This document shows, piece after piece, positions 53,446 to 63,140 of a stretch of DNA of 64,000 nt. Origin of the DNA: Corynebacterium sp. 13CS0277 (lineage in GTDB: Bacteria > Actinomycetota > Actinomycetes > Mycobacteriales > Mycobacteriaceae); NCBI RefSeq assembly GCF_002994655.1, contig NZ_PPDL01000019.1, positions 1 through 64,000 on the forward strand, given 5' to 3'. A model generated the notes under the pieces. It saw only the letters and a program-made list of their open reading frames with translations. It ran no database searches and was not told where the DNA came from. The number at the start of each line of letters is the position of its first letter. The first letter of the stretch is position 1. A program made the translations under genes and the position numbers.

Positions 53446-54794
53446 TGGACGTGGCACCGTGGTCGGATGTGCCGTGGTCGGACGTGTGGCTGGGCTGCGG
53501 GGCGATTGCTAGCCTCGTTGCCTCTGGCGGGTTGGGCACCGTGGAAACCGCGGTGCGCAGCATCTCCCGGGCGCGGGTGGAGGAGTTCGTCAAGGATGAA
53601 ATGCCGGGCGCGCCCGCCCTGCTGCGGGTGCTCGGCAAGCGCGCGGAGCACATCAACCTGCTGGTGCTGCTGCGCACCTTCCTTGACTCGGCGGCCGCCG
53701 TGTTTGTTGCCGCCCTGTGCTTCTCCCTGGCGGGGAGTACGACCTGGGCGATGGCGGTCGCGATCGCTGTGCTCACCTTCGTCACCTACGTCGTCGTCGG
53801 CGTGTTTTCCCGCACCGTCGGCAAGCAGAACCCGTACACGGTGTCGCTGAAAACCGCGCTGGTGCTCTCCGGGCTCAGCTATGTGCTGGGGCCGGTGTCG
53901 ACCGTGCTCATCCGCATCGGCAACATTCTCGCCCCCGGGCCCGGCTTCAAGGAAGGCCCCTTTGCCACCGAAGTGGAGCTGCGGGAAATGGTCGACATTG
54001 CCCAGGAGCACGGCATCGTGGAGGTCGAAGAGCGCCGCATGATCCAAAACGTCTTCGACCTGGCCTCCACCACGGCCCGCAGCGTCATGGTGCCCCGCCC
54101 GGAGATGATCTGGATCGAATCCGGCAAGACCGCCGGCCAAGCCACCGCCTTGTGCGTGCGCAGCGGGCACTCCCGCATCCCCGTCGTCGGCGACAACGTC
54201 GACGACATTCTCGGCGTGGTGTACCTCAAAGACCTCGTGCAGAAGTCCTACTACGACACCGATGGTGGGCGCAGCCGCACCGTGGACGACATCATGCGGC
54301 CGGCCACCTTCGTGCCGGACTCCAAGCCGCTGGATGAGCTGCTGCAGGAAATGCAGCTCTACCGCAACCACATCGCGATGCTCGTCGACGAGTACGGCGG
54401 CATTGCGGGTCTGATCTCCATCGAGGACATCCTGGAGGAAATCGTCGGCGAGATCGCCGACGAGTACGACCAGGCGGAGACCGCCCCCATCGAAGAGCTG
54501 GGGCCCCGCACCTTCCGGGTCGTGGCCCGGCTGTCCCTGGAGGACCTGCAGGAGCTGTTCCGCGACCAGCTGGAGATGGACTGGGAGTTGGAGGAGGAAG
54601 TCACCGACGACGTCGACACCGTCGGCGGCCTGTTGGCCCTGGAGTTGGGGCGCGTGCCGCTGCCGGGCTCCACGGTGGATTTCCAGGGCGTGCACTTCAC
54701 CAGCGAGGGCGGCCGCGACCGCCGGGGCCGCCTGCGGGTCACCAGCGTCATCGTCGACGTGCCGGAACCGCAGCCCACAGACGTGGAGGACTAA
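53445..54794 (+). CDS. CNNM/CorC-type membrane protein with CBS domains
   Basis: The 449-residue protein has an N-terminal membrane domain of the CNNM/DUF21 type with about four helices, up to residue 150. A CBS-domain pair follows (about 200-330; RSVMVPRPEMIWIESG and VVYLKDLVQ). The C-terminal transporter-associated CorC_HlyC domain contains TVGGLLALELGRVPLPGSTV. The family is linked to Mg2+ or Co2+ homeostasis; older names call it hemolysin C. It is coupled to ybeY through TAGTG. The position between ybeY and era is the usual actinobacterial one. Confidence 0.92.
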   Translation: MDVAPWSDVPWSDVWLGCGAIASLVASGGLGTVETAVRSISRARVEEFVKDEMPGAPALLRVLGKRAEHINLLVLLRTFLDSAAAVFVAALCFSLAGSTTWAMAVAIAVLTFVTYVVVGVFSRTVGKQNPYTVSLKTALVLSGLSYVLGPVSTVLIRIGNILAPGPGFKEGPFATEVELREMVDIAQEHGIVEVEERRMIQNVFDLASTTARSVMVPRPEMIWIESGKTAGQATALCVRSGHSRIPVVGDNVDDILGVVYLKDLVQKSYYDTDGGRSRTVDDIMRPATFVPDSKPLDELLQEMQLYRNHIAMLVDEYGGIAGLISIEDILEEIVGEIADEYDQAETAPIEELGPRTFRVVARLSLEDLQELFRDQLEMDWELEEEVTDDVDTVGGLLALELGRVPLPGSTVDFQGVHFTSEGGRDRRGRLRVTSVIVDVPEPQPTDVED

Positions 54795-54978
54795 CCTCCC
54801 CGGGCACAGGGCAGAAGGGAGAGGGGCACAGGGGAGAGGACCACACAGGCCGACGGGGGACCTGTGCCCATGGGCTGCGCGCCCGCGCAGTGGGCGCGGG
54901 TGTCCGCCGTGCGCGAACAGCCGCACCAAAAACCCAGGTGGCACCCTACCTCGTTACCCAGCAGGTGGGCTGGCGTTC

Positions 54979-54984
54979 TACACT
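54979..54984 (+). promoter_or_regulatory. Predicted -10 box of era
   Basis: TACACT lies in a 282-base gap before era and fits the local -10 pattern. A GC-rich stem, CTTCCGCG with CGCGAAG at about 55006-55036, would form in the leader. Confidence 0.4.
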
Positions 54985-55076
54985 GGTGAGCAGGAGAAAA
55001 AGACCTTCCGCGGCGCGCTCGCGCTTCCGCGAAGGGGACACAGGTATCAACCACAGAAAGTGAACGTCCAACGCCT

Positions 55077-55988
55077 ATGATGAACGCACCCGAGGGCTTC
55101 CGCTCCGGCTTCTTATCCCTGGTGGGCCGCCCGAACACGGGCAAGTCGACGCTGATCAACGCCCTCGTGGGTCAGAAAATCGCGATCACCGCCGACCAGC
55201 CGGAAACCACCCGCCGCCCCATCCGCGGCATCGTGCACCGCCCCAACGCACAGATCATCCTCGTCGACACCCCGGGCCTGCACCGGCCGCGCACCCTGCT
55301 CGGCGAGCGCCTCAACGACATTGTCAAGGACACCTACTCGGACGTCGACGTCATCGGGATGACGATCCCGGCGGACGAGAAGATCGGCCCCGGCGACCGG
55401 TGGATCCTCGACGCGGTCCGCAAGGTCAGCCCCAAGACCCCCATCGTCGGCATCATCACCAAGGTCGACAAAGTCTCCCGCGACCAGGTGGCCGAACAGT
55501 TGGTGGCCGTCCACGAGTTCCTCGGCGGCGACTGCGACGTCGTGCCCGTGAGCGCCACCATGGGGGAGCAGACCGACACCCTCGTCGACGTCATCATCTC
55601 CCACCTGCCGGAGGGCCCGAAGTTCTACCCGGACGATCACATTACCGACGAGGACATCAACACCCGCATGGCGGAACTCATCCGCGAGTCCGCACTGTCG
55701 GGCCTGAAGGATGAGCTGCCGCACTCCGTCGCCGTGGAGATCGACGAGGTGCTGCCCAACCCGGAGCGCGAAGGCGTGACCGATGTGCACGCGGTCCTCT
55801 ACGTGGAGCGCCCCGGCCAGAAGGCCATCATCATCGGCAAGGGCGGCCGCCGCCTGTCCCGCATTGTGCAGGAATCCCGCAAGCAGATCATTGAGCTGCT
55901 GGGCACGAACGTGTACCTGGACCTGCGGATCAAGGTGTTGAAGAACTGGCAGTCCGACCCGAAGGCCTTGGGCCGCCTCGGGTTCTAG
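55077..55988 (+). CDS. era: GTPase Era
   Basis: The 303-residue GTPase binds 16S rRNA and helps 30S assembly. G motifs are complete: GRPNTGKST at 17-25, DTPGLH, and the ITKVDK that gives guanine specificity. The C-terminal KH domain has IIIGKGGRRLSRIVQESR and the terminal ILKNWQSDPKALGRLGF. ATG 55077 and 55080 are both possible; no good ribosome site is present. recO follows after about 265 bases. Confidence 0.96.
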   Translation: MMNAPEGFRSGFLSLVGRPNTGKSTLINALVGQKIAITADQPETTRRPIRGIVHRPNAQIILVDTPGLHRPRTLLGERLNDIVKDTYSDVDVIGMTIPADEKIGPGDRWILDAVRKVSPKTPIVGIITKVDKVSRDQVAEQLVAVHEFLGGDCDVVPVSATMGEQTDTLVDVIISHLPEGPKFYPDDHITDEDINTRMAELIRESALSGLKDELPHSVAVEIDEVLPNPEREGVTDVHAVLYVERPGQKAIIIGKGGRRLSRIVQESRKQIIELLGTNVYLDLRIKVLKNWQSDPKALGRLGF

Positions 55989-56253
55989 CCCCACCCGCGG
56001 GCCCGGACCCAGCACCGGGCCGCCTCAGGAGCTCTCCCCGCACCTCGTGCACCCCGCCGTGCCCGCACCAGCCGTGGGCACGGCGCAGCCATGGGTGGGG
56101 TCACTGATGCTGCTGGGCCGCCCGGCCCGCGGTGCGTTCGGCACGCGCGACGCCTGCCGCGCGCAGCACGCCCCCTACAGGCACCCTGCCCGCGTGTACC
56201 TCGCACGCACCCCGTCTGCCTGCCCCGCCGATTTCTTTGAAGGAGGTGCCCTC

Positions 56254-56997
56254 ATGGCCCGGCCCAGTTTCCGTGATCGTGCCCTCGTGGTGGGCACCCA
56301 CGACTTCGGCGAAGCCGACCGCATCGTCGTGCTGCTCACCCGCACCCACGGGGTGGTGCGCACCGTCGCCAAGGGGGTGCGGCGCTCCACGAGTAGGTTT
56401 GGTTCCCGCCTGCAGCCCTTCGTCATCATCGACGTGCAGCTCTACCAGGGAAAAAACCTGCACAGTCTGACCGGTGCGGACACAGTCGAGTTCCTCGCCC
56501 ACGGCATCATCGACGACTACGCCCGCTACACGGCGGCCGCCGCCGCACTGCAGGCGGCCCGGCGTTTCAGCGTCAGCGATGAGCAGGACCCCTACCTGTT
56601 TGACCAGTCCTGCCACACGCTGCGGCGCATGCAGGACACCGCCAACCCCCAGGTGGTGTTGGATACGTTCCTGCTGCAGATCATGAATCACGAGGGGGTG
56701 GCCCCCAGCCTCTTCGACTGCGGCAATTGTGGCGCGGCAGGCCCCCACCACGCCTTCGTGCCGGCGGCCGGCGGGGCGGTATGCGGCAGCTGCCGCCCGC
56801 CCGGGACGAAAAATGTCGCCACGGCGGTGCTGCGGCTGATGTGGTTGTTGGCACACGGCCAGGAGGATGCCGCCGGTGAGCTCCTCGTGGGGGAGGAGGG
56901 CACAGCACTCGGTGGGGCGATGCACCAGCTCGTCGACGCTTATGTCACCTACCAGTTAGGTGGGCCGCTGCGGGCCCTGCGCCTCGTGGAGGATTAA
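56254..56997 (+). CDS. recO: DNA repair protein RecO
   Basis: The 247-residue protein loads RecA onto gapped single-stranded DNA together with RecR. The N-terminal OB fold is RDRALVVGTHDFGEADRIVVLLTRTHGV, read in parts, with KGVRRSTSRFGSRLQPF. A zinc finger lies near 150-180 with CGNCG and CGSC. AAGGAGG 7 bases before ATG 56254 sets the start. uppS is the next conserved gene but is separated by two minus-strand genes (57053-59261), which look like an insertion into the usual recO-uppS order. Confidence 0.95.
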   Translation: MARPSFRDRALVVGTHDFGEADRIVVLLTRTHGVVRTVAKGVRRSTSRFGSRLQPFVIIDVQLYQGKNLHSLTGADTVEFLAHGIIDDYARYTAAAAALQAARRFSVSDEQDPYLFDQSCHTLRRMQDTANPQVVLDTFLLQIMNHEGVAPSLFDCGNCGAAGPHHAFVPAAGGAVCGSCRPPGTKNVATAVLRLMWLLAHGQEDAAGELLVGEEGTALGGAMHQLVDAYVTYQLGGPLRALRLVED

Positions 56998-57052
56998 CAC
57001 CCACGTCCACGGCGCGGGGCAGGACACCCCCAGTTCTCCCGCGCGAGCCTGC

Positions 57053-58306
57053 TTAGCGCCCCCGGTGGCCGCGGTGCCCGCGGCGGCCGGCCCGGCCCGT
57101 GCCCGTATTGTTCGGGCGGGTCGCCGCCGTGCGCAGCAAGTCCCGCAACTCCCGGGGCGCGCTCAACATGACCATGTGGTCCGCGTGGTTGAGTTCCACG
57201 TGGCGGTGGGGCAGGAGACTGCCGTCGGGGGCGGTGGTGGGCAGGGCCTCGGCGAAGGCTTTGTGGTTGCGGATCCACCGCCGGTTGCGCATCCGCGCCC
57301 ACCGGGTGCGGCCGGTAGCCACCACCACGGTGACCGGTACTTGCAGGGGCGCGATCTCTGCGATGCGGGTGAGGTGTGCGACCCAGTCGTCGCTGCGCCG
57401 CAATTCCAGCACGAGCTGCCACCAGGCGCGCTGCCGGCCGAAGGGCTGGGCGGCGATGTCCGCGTCCGCCGCGGACATCCCCTGGATGCGGCCGACCAGA
57501 CGCATGACGGCTTTGCCGATGGGGGCGGGCAGATCGACGAGCAGCCCGCGGGCGACCTGCCGCACCCGCCACCAGGTGCGCTGCACGGTGCCGGGCTGGA
57601 CGTGTACTTGTGATGCCAGGAGTGCGGCGCGGGCGGCCGCCGCACCGAAGGTGCTGTCGGCACCCTCCACGCCGGCACTGCCATCCCCCGCAGCAGAGCC
57701 ACCGGCACCCGTGGCCCCTGCCGCGGTCGCCGCCTGCGCGAGGGCGACCCGCTGCGCCGAGGCGTACGCCTCGTGCTGCACACGAGTCGGGGTGGAGCCG
57801 TCGACGAGCACGAGGGCGCAGGTCTTTTCTGGGAAGGTGCGCGCCAACCCCTCCGCCAACAGGGCCCCCATGGAGTGGCCCACAAGCACGACCTTGCCGG
57901 GAAGTTTCTGCATGAGCTGGCTAAGGCTTTTTAGCTCGTAGTCGAAGTCCGCCAAGGGGGCGTCCTTGTCGACGAAGACGGCACGGGTGGCGGGCGCAAT
58001 GTGCGCGCCGGGCATGAAGCTCATCAACTTCGACCAGGCGGCGGGCTGCACGCCGAGGCCGCCGATGAGGAGGTAGCTGACGCCTTCCTCGGAGCGTTCG
58101 ACGAGGCGCCCCCAGGAGTCTTTGGGCTGCACGGGCGTCGCGGAATCCTCCGACGCCTGAGGTGCCGTGGAGGCGCTCGGAGGAGACGCGGCGGCCATGT
58201 CCGAGGACGGGGCAGCCTGCGGGAACTCTTTTGGCTGCTCAGCAGGGGGAGCAGGCTGCGGCGCAGGGGTGGGGCGGGGCGTGTGGTCGTGTGAGGAAGG
58301 TGTCAT
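57053..58306 (-). CDS. Alpha/beta hydrolase fold protein
   Basis: The 417-residue protein begins with a Pro/Ala/Ser-rich tract (1-65), then the hydrolase core: YLLIGGLGVQPAAWSKLMSFM (79-99) and the nucleophile elbow VLVGHSMGALLAEG with Ser145. The catalytic His is probably in RHVELNHADHMVML near the C terminus. An Ala/Gly-rich insertion lies in the lid region (about 195-230). Substrate unknown; no signal peptide. The C terminus ends in RRGHRGHRGR, coded by 9-bp repeat units at 57064-57090. It lies between recO and uppS on the opposite strand and is followed upstream by a DUF998 gene. Confidence 0.8.
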   Translation of the reverse strand: MTPSSHDHTPRPTPAPQPAPPAEQPKEFPQAAPSSDMAAASPPSASTAPQASEDSATPVQPKDSWGRLVERSEEGVSYLLIGGLGVQPAAWSKLMSFMPGAHIAPATRAVFVDKDAPLADFDYELKSLSQLMQKLPGKVVLVGHSMGALLAEGLARTFPEKTCALVLVDGSTPTRVQHEAYASAQRVALAQAATAAGATGAGGSAAGDGSAGVEGADSTFGAAAARAALLASQVHVQPGTVQRTWWRVRQVARGLLVDLPAPIGKAVMRLVGRIQGMSAADADIAAQPFGRQRAWWQLVLELRRSDDWVAHLTRIAEIAPLQVPVTVVVATGRTRWARMRNRRWIRNHKAFAEALPTTAPDGSLLPHRHVELNHADHMVMLSAPRELRDLLRTAATRPNNTGTGRAGRRGHRGHRGR

Positions 58307-58394
58307 GCGATGGCGGGGGAGTTCACAGGGGTGGGGCGTGAGAAGGAGTGGGAGGAACGATGCGACACTGCGTGGGTCGTGCCGGGCGGCGTCG

Positions 58395-59261
58395 TCAGCT
58401 GGGTGGGGGCGGTGGTGGCTGCCGACGGGGGTGAGTTCGGGTGCGGCTTTGCTGGCGGCCTCTGGGCTGCGGCTCCTCCTGCGGGTACCGGGAGCTGCGC
58501 TTGCTGTGCACAGTCCCGCGCGCGGCAGCGAGGGGGATGTCATCGGGTTGTTCCGTCGCCGGGTGGCGGGGAAACGCATCCGCGCGCGCCCATGCATATC
58601 CCATCAGCCACACTCCCCACAGAAACAGCAGCACACACTGCGCTACACCCGCGGGGGGAATCTGAATGACGGTGGCGATGACAACCCACACCAGGGCCAT
58701 GAGGGTGAGCAACCCCAGCCGGCGCAGCCGGGCAGGGAAATGAAACGTCCGATGCGCGCACAACAACGCACCCGCGGTGGCCACCGTCGCGACGGTGCTT
58801 AATCCTTCATGAATCATGTCGGTGGCGCTGCCGCCAATGGAGACCAGCGAAGAGGCGCAGCCCCGATCCACAGCTGGGGAGCAACTCATGGGGAAGAAGA
58901 ACTCCCCGCAGGTGCAGGCACCCCACAGCGCAATCAAGCGATCCGTCCACGGATACGGGGTGGTCTTCCGAGCGAACCAAATCCCGGCGACGGCGAACAT
59001 GCCCCCGAGCAGATCCGTGAAGCGGAAGAACCCGCCGCTCGGCCGGGACTTGGCCCCATATTCGGAGACAAATCCGTTGGCGTTCCACGCCAAATCGGGG
59101 TCGAGGGTCCAGCCCAACATCCAGGTCCACGCCACGACCGCAGCCAGCAGCAGCGCCCACGTGGCAACCTTCTGCCCGGTGCTGCTATACGCCCATCCGC
59201 GGGGCGCACGCAGACTCGGCAGCCGTGCCCGCCACGTGCGGGAGGAAAGGCTGATAGCCAT
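58395..59261 (-). CDS. DUF998 family membrane protein
   Basis: The 288-residue protein has about six or seven hydrophobic helices. These include VATWALLLAAVVAWTWMLG, FFRFTDLLGGMFAVAGIWFA and LGLLTLMALVWVVIATVIQI, with ATDMIHEGLSTVATVA in the middle that fits DUF998. The C terminus is Arg/Gln/Pro-rich. AGGAG 5 bases before ATG 59261 supports the start. Function unknown. It lies 88 bases upstream of the hydrolase gene in the same direction, so they may be cotranscribed. Confidence 0.8.
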   Translation of the reverse strand: MAISLSSRTWRARLPSLRAPRGWAYSSTGQKVATWALLLAAVVAWTWMLGWTLDPDLAWNANGFVSEYGAKSRPSGGFFRFTDLLGGMFAVAGIWFARKTTPYPWTDRLIALWGACTCGEFFFPMSCSPAVDRGCASSLVSIGGSATDMIHEGLSTVATVATAGALLCAHRTFHFPARLRRLGLLTLMALVWVVIATVIQIPPAGVAQCVLLFLWGVWLMGYAWARADAFPRHPATEQPDDIPLAAARGTVHSKRSSRYPQEEPQPRGRQQSRTRTHPRRQPPPPPPS

Positions 59262-59695
59262 GGGGCTCCTAGGGGGAGGTGCGTCAGAGCATCGACGGCG
59301 GAGAAAAGACAGTGAAATAGCAATGTCAGACCCGGTGGGGCTCGCGCGGACGCGCAAACAGGGCAACAAACGAGGCAGTGCCCGTGCACAGGCGGTGCGA
59401 ACAGGATCCGGAGGCGCATCACCTGCGTTCCCGCGTCACCGCGAGTGCGGGTGAGGGACTCCTCACCAAGTGTAGGGCGCGGCGGCGCTGTACGGGGCCG
59501 TTTTACACGATGTTTTTCATTGAGGCGCGCAGCTTCCCAGCGCCTTCCCAGATTCCATCGCACTGTTGGTGCGGCTGGTGCGCCCGAGGCACGTCTTTTT
59601 CAGCTGTGCGGGCGGGGCACAGCGGGATCGGTGTGGGGGCTGTCTTTTGCCTGTGGCGGCGCAGAGTGCGGGAAATCGTGGCAGAATGAGCGACC
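59262..59695. other. Divergent region between the DUF998 gene and uppS
   Basis: These 434 bases hold no supported gene. CAGAAT at 59682-59687 lies 8 bases before the uppS GTG and fits a leaderless start. The composition is less GC-rich than the genes on both sides. Confidence 0.5.
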
Positions 59696-60430
59696 GTGAA
59701 CCTGACTCCGCCAGATATCGATCCCCAGTTCATTCCCCGCCACATCGCGCTCGTCATGGACGGCAACGGCCGTTGGGCGCAGGAGCGGGGCCTCAAGCGC
59801 ACCGAGGGCCACAAGAAGGGCGAAGCGGTGCTGCTGGACGTGGTGGATGCCTGCATCGCCATGGGCGTGCCCTACCTGTCCGCGTACGCGTTCTCCACGG
59901 AGAACTGGCGCCGCTCCGCGGACGAGGTGCGTTTCCTCATGGGCTTCAACCGGGACGTGCTGGCCCGCCAGCGGCAGGAGCTGCACGAGAAGGGCGTGCG
60001 GGTGAAGTGGGCGGGGCGCCGCCCCCGCCTGTGGCGTTCGGTGATCCGGGAACTGGAGGCCGCGGAGGAATTGACGAAGGGCAACACCACCATGACTCTC
60101 GTCATGTGCGTCAACTATGGTGGCCGCGCGGAGATCGTCGACGCCACCCGCAAGCTGGCAGCCGATGTGAAGGCCGGGAAGCTCGACCCCAACAGCATCA
60201 CGGAGAAGACGTTCTCCCAGTACCTCTACGACCCTGAGATGCCGGACGTGGATCTGTTCCTGCGGCCCTCGGGGGAGAAGCGGACGAGTAACTTCCTGCC
60301 CTGGCAGTCGGCGTACGCGGAGATGGTGTACCAGGACAAGCTGTTCCCCGATTTCACCCCGCAGGACCTGTTTGATGCGGTGGAGGAGTACGCCCGCCGT
60401 GATCGCCGTTTCGGTGGGGTGAAGAAGTAG
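59696..60430 (+). CDS. uppS: Undecaprenyl/polyprenyl diphosphate synthase (cis-prenyltransferase)
   Basis: The 244-residue enzyme extends allylic diphosphates with cis units to make the lipid carrier for cell-wall synthesis. Conserved blocks are [19 protein letters not shown] with Asp22, [22 protein letters not shown] and the C-terminal [21 protein letters not shown]. In corynebacteria such enzymes may make decaprenyl diphosphate. GTG 59696 has CAGAAT 8 bases upstream and no ribosome site. Its TAG overlaps the GTG of the next gene as TAGTG (60428-60432). Confidence 0.94.
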   Translation: MNLTPPDIDPQFIPRHIALVMDGNGRWAQERGLKRTEGHKKGEAVLLDVVDACIAMGVPYLSAYAFSTENWRRSADEVRFLMGFNRDVLARQRQELHEKGVRVKWAGRRPRLWRSVIRELEAAEELTKGNTTMTLVMCVNYGGRAEIVDATRKLAADVKAGKLDPNSITEKTFSQYLYDPEMPDVDLFLRPSGEKRTSNFLPWQSAYAEMVYQDKLFPDFTPQDLFDAVEEYARRDRRFGGVKK

Positions 60431-61629
60431 TGGCGACCCCGGGGGAGCACCCACAGGTGGCGGGTGGTGCCGCGCCGCATAGCCCTGCCACTGATGGGGT
60501 CACCTCGTCGGCGACCCCCGGTGTAGGTGCGGCGGCCACGGAGTTGGCGGCGCCGACGCGGAAGCAGATCAAGCGCTGGCAGCGGTATCTCGCGAACGAG
60601 CGCGCGGAGGCCGCCGTGTACCGGGAGTTGGCGCATAACAAGACCGGCGAGGAACGCGACATCCTGCTGTCGCTCGCGGCTGCAGAAGCCCGCCACGAGG
60701 AGTACTGGCGCAGTCGCCTGGGCGACTACGTGGGCATGCCCCGCCGCCCCGACTACTCGACGCTGCTCATGGGGTTCCTGGCGAAGCGTTTCGGCTCGGT
60801 GTTCACTCTCGCGCTCATGCAGTCGGCGGAGTCCCGCTCCCCGTACGCCAAGGATGCGGACGCCTCCCAGCAGATGATTGCCGATGAGCGCATCCACGCT
60901 GAGGTGGTGCGCGGCTTGGCGTCGCGTTCCCGGGAGAAGATGAGCGGCTCGTTCCGCGCAGCAGTGTTCGGGCTCAACGACGGGTTGGTGTCCAACCTGG
61001 CGCTGGTGCTCGCGGTGGTGGGCTCCGGGGCGAGCCAGGGCGCTATTGTGCTCACGGGCTTCTCCGGGCTGTTGGCCGGCGCCCTGTCGATGGCGGCCGG
61101 CGAGTACGTGTCCGTCTCCTCGCAGAAGGAACTGCTGGCGGCCTCCACGCCGCACAAGGATGCCGACACCCTCGTCCCGCAGCTCGATGTCGACGCCAAC
61201 GAGCTGTCCCTGGTCTACCGGGCCCGTGGCATGAGTGAGGCCGAAGCCACCGCCCACGCGGCGGCCGTGCTGGCCGGTATCCGCCACAATCATCCGGCAG
61301 TGGAAGCCCCCATCACGGGCAGCCGCTTGACGATGGTGAGCAACGATGAAGCCGTCGGGAGTGCTGTGGGGGCGGCGAGTAGCTCCTTCTGCCTGTTCGC
61401 TGCGGGCGCGTTCGTCCCCCTCATCCCCTTCCTCTTTGGCCTCGGCACCACGGCTGCCGCGGTGGTGAGCTGCATCCTCGTCGGGGTGACGCTCATGGCC
61501 ACCGGTGGCGTGGTGGGTATTCTCTCGGGCACCTCCCCGGTGACCCGCGCCCTGCGGCAGCTGGCGATCGGTTTGGGCGCTGCGGCCGTCACCTATGGCC
61601 TGGGGTCTGCCTTTGGCGGGATCACCTAA
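60430..61629 (+). CDS. VIT1/CCC1-type Fe/Mn transporter with N-terminal ferritin-like domain
   Basis: The 399-residue protein has a ferritin-like helical domain at about 45-165 with metal-ligand candidates in ANERAEAAVYRELA (Glu57), EARHEEYW and ADERIHAEVV (Glu153, His156). A VIT1/CCC1 membrane domain follows, with FGLNDGLVSNLALVLAVVGSG, AGALSMAAGEYVSVSSQKEL and several Gly-rich helices at the end. This architecture matches proteins that export iron or manganese. It is translationally coupled to uppS through TAGTG. A double terminator separates it from zur, a zinc regulator, but no direct link to iron control is visible here. Confidence 0.9.
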   Translation: MATPGEHPQVAGGAAPHSPATDGVTSSATPGVGAAATELAAPTRKQIKRWQRYLANERAEAAVYRELAHNKTGEERDILLSLAAAEARHEEYWRSRLGDYVGMPRRPDYSTLLMGFLAKRFGSVFTLALMQSAESRSPYAKDADASQQMIADERIHAEVVRGLASRSREKMSGSFRAAVFGLNDGLVSNLALVLAVVGSGASQGAIVLTGFSGLLAGALSMAAGEYVSVSSQKELLAASTPHKDADTLVPQLDVDANELSLVYRARGMSEAEATAHAAAVLAGIRHNHPAVEAPITGSRLTMVSNDEAVGSAVGAASSSFCLFAAGAFVPLIPFLFGLGTTAAAVVSCILVGVTLMATGGVVGILSGTSPVTRALRQLAIGLGAAAVTYGLGSAFGGIT

Positions 61630-61686
61630 AAGGTCCGCTAGGTTCCGTGCAGGACCTGGGGTAGTCTGATGTCGGAAACAAATGCG

Positions 61687-61730
61687 AAACGCCTGTGCTC
61701 CCCTGGGAAACCAGAGGAGCACAGGCGTTT
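61687..61730. terminator. Bidirectional terminator between the VIT gene and zur
   Basis: AAACGCCTGTGCTCC (61687-61701) pairs exactly with GGAGCACAGGCGTTT (61716-61730). After one mismatch the stem continues for four pairs around a GAAA tetraloop. T-rich bases flank both ends (TTTGTG on the plus strand, TTTCGCATTTGTTTCC on the minus), so it can serve both convergent genes. Confidence 0.93.
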
Positions 61731-61786
61731 GTGTGGAAAGTTTTCGCCAACTGGCGCAAGGGCCACAGGCGGGGAGATGAAGCAGG

Positions 61787-62212
61787 TTACTTCTTCATCT
61801 GGCACTCGGCGCAGGTGCCGAACACCTCAGCAGTGTGGGAGGTCACGATGTAACCGTGCAGACGGGCCTGGGATGCTGCCCAGTCCTCGACCGGGCCGCC
61901 GTCGATCTCCTCGGTCTTGCCGCAGGTGGAGCACACCAGGTGGTGGTGGTGCTTATCGGACTCACAGGCGCGGTAAAGAGTTTCGCCGGTCGCCATGTGC
62001 AGCACGTCGACAGCGTTGATGTCGGCCAGGGACTGCAGCGTGCGGTACACGGTGGTCAGGCCCACCTTGTAGTTGCGGGCCATGATCTCCTGGTGGATGA
62101 CCTTGGCGGAGGAGAAGTTCTGCAGCTCGCGCAGCACGTGGACGACTGCGGCGCGCTGGCGGGTGCTGCGGGCACCCAACTTCGGGATCGAGGCGTCGGT
62201 TTTGACTGCCAT
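61787..62212 (-). CDS. zur: Zinc uptake regulator, Fur family
   Basis: The 141-residue Fur-type repressor has a winged helix (ARSTRQRAAVVHVL and NYKVGLTTVYRTLQSL) and zinc sites in HHHHLVCSTCGKTEEI and CAECQMKK. The double CxxC matches the structural zinc site. It lacks features that would point to iron. In corynebacteria this gene sits with an ArsR gene (znr) and controls zinc uptake. AAAGGTT 6 bases before ATG 62212 supports the start. Unlike the usual close pair, znr lies about 1 kb upstream here. Confidence 0.92.
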   Translation of the reverse strand: MAVKTDASIPKLGARSTRQRAAVVHVLRELQNFSSAKVIHQEIMARNYKVGLTTVYRTLQSLADINAVDVLHMATGETLYRACESDKHHHHLVCSTCGKTEEIDGGPVEDWAASQARLHGYIVTSHTAEVFGTCAECQMKK

Positions 62213-62601
62213 GGATCTAACCTTTCTGCTAAAAGGAGCGAGCGCCAGAGGCGCTCTACGGTTGGCAGATGCACCAAGCTTGGGGCTGCTTAAGAAAATC
62301 TTGAGATAAACATAGCTGACAGCAGGTGTCGCACAAACTCAAATGGTGTGATTTTTCGCAAGGCATTCACCCTGGTCAGCGTTCAGCTTGACGATTGCGC
62401 AGGGTAGTCGAGGGTTTCGACTACGCCCCCAAGGCGGACTATGGGGGTGAAACGGGGGTAAACTTCGTGGGAAAAACGATGTCGGAAGCGGGTCCAATGT
62501 GGGGGTCTTGGGGCACGGCGGGGGTGCATGGATGTGCAGCCTGCGCGGACGTGATGTTCGTCCCTTTCCCTCTGTCGAAGTTGAAAATAGGCTAAGAATC
62601 T

Positions 62602-62745
62602 ATGCCGTGCCCCGTATCGGATGGCACAGCGCTGCCCGCGTCGCAACGCATCAGGGATGCGCGGCTGCCGACCGTGTGGGTGTGGGGATTTGTCCTGCTC
62701 ATTGCGAGTGCACTGATTTTCCCGTGTCGCAGATCCTGGATATGA
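62602..62745 (+). CDS. 47-residue single-helix protein (possible)
   Basis: ATG 62602 opens a 47-codon frame with a polar N terminus, RIRDARLPTVW, one hydrophobic helix (VWVWGFVLLIASALIF) and a basic end, PCRRSWI. TAGGCT ends 8 bases before the ATG, which fits a leaderless message. The helix and the promoter argue for a small membrane protein, but there is no family support and chance cannot be excluded. Confidence 0.4.
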   Translation: MPCPVSDGTALPASQRIRDARLPTVWVWGFVLLIASALIFPCRRSWI

Positions 62746-63140
62746 ACGGCGCGTGCAAGGTGTGCCATCCGGGTCGTGCCGTGCCCACGGTTGATTGCTG
62801 GGGCATTTCCAATAAGAAGCCCTGTGGCCGATAGGTAGGGGTCGTTGCGGCACCCTGTCGGGGCGTTGGGGCGTGCTGCAAAGAACCGAAAAGAAAGTAA
62901 CCACTCGGGTGGGAGGTCACACGACCGGGGTTTGCATGTCGATATCGGCCGCGTGCGTGGGGCAGTGCGGATCGGCGGGGAAGGATCCTTCCTCGCGCAA
63001 GGCGCAGCCGACGTGTAGCGGTGGTGTCGGTGGTGGCCGTGCGGGGTGTGGCGGAAGCTGCGCTGCGGACGGGTGGCGCACGAGGGATGAGCGCCGCTGG
63101 GGTGCGGTGCGCCGGATGCTTTCCACGGCCTGAAACGCCA

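Noticed and set aside
62395-62595. Plus-strand 66-codon frame upstream of the 47-residue frame
   Set aside because: It has no start signal and no hydrophobic or domain-like segment. It overlaps a hairpin and looks like chance.
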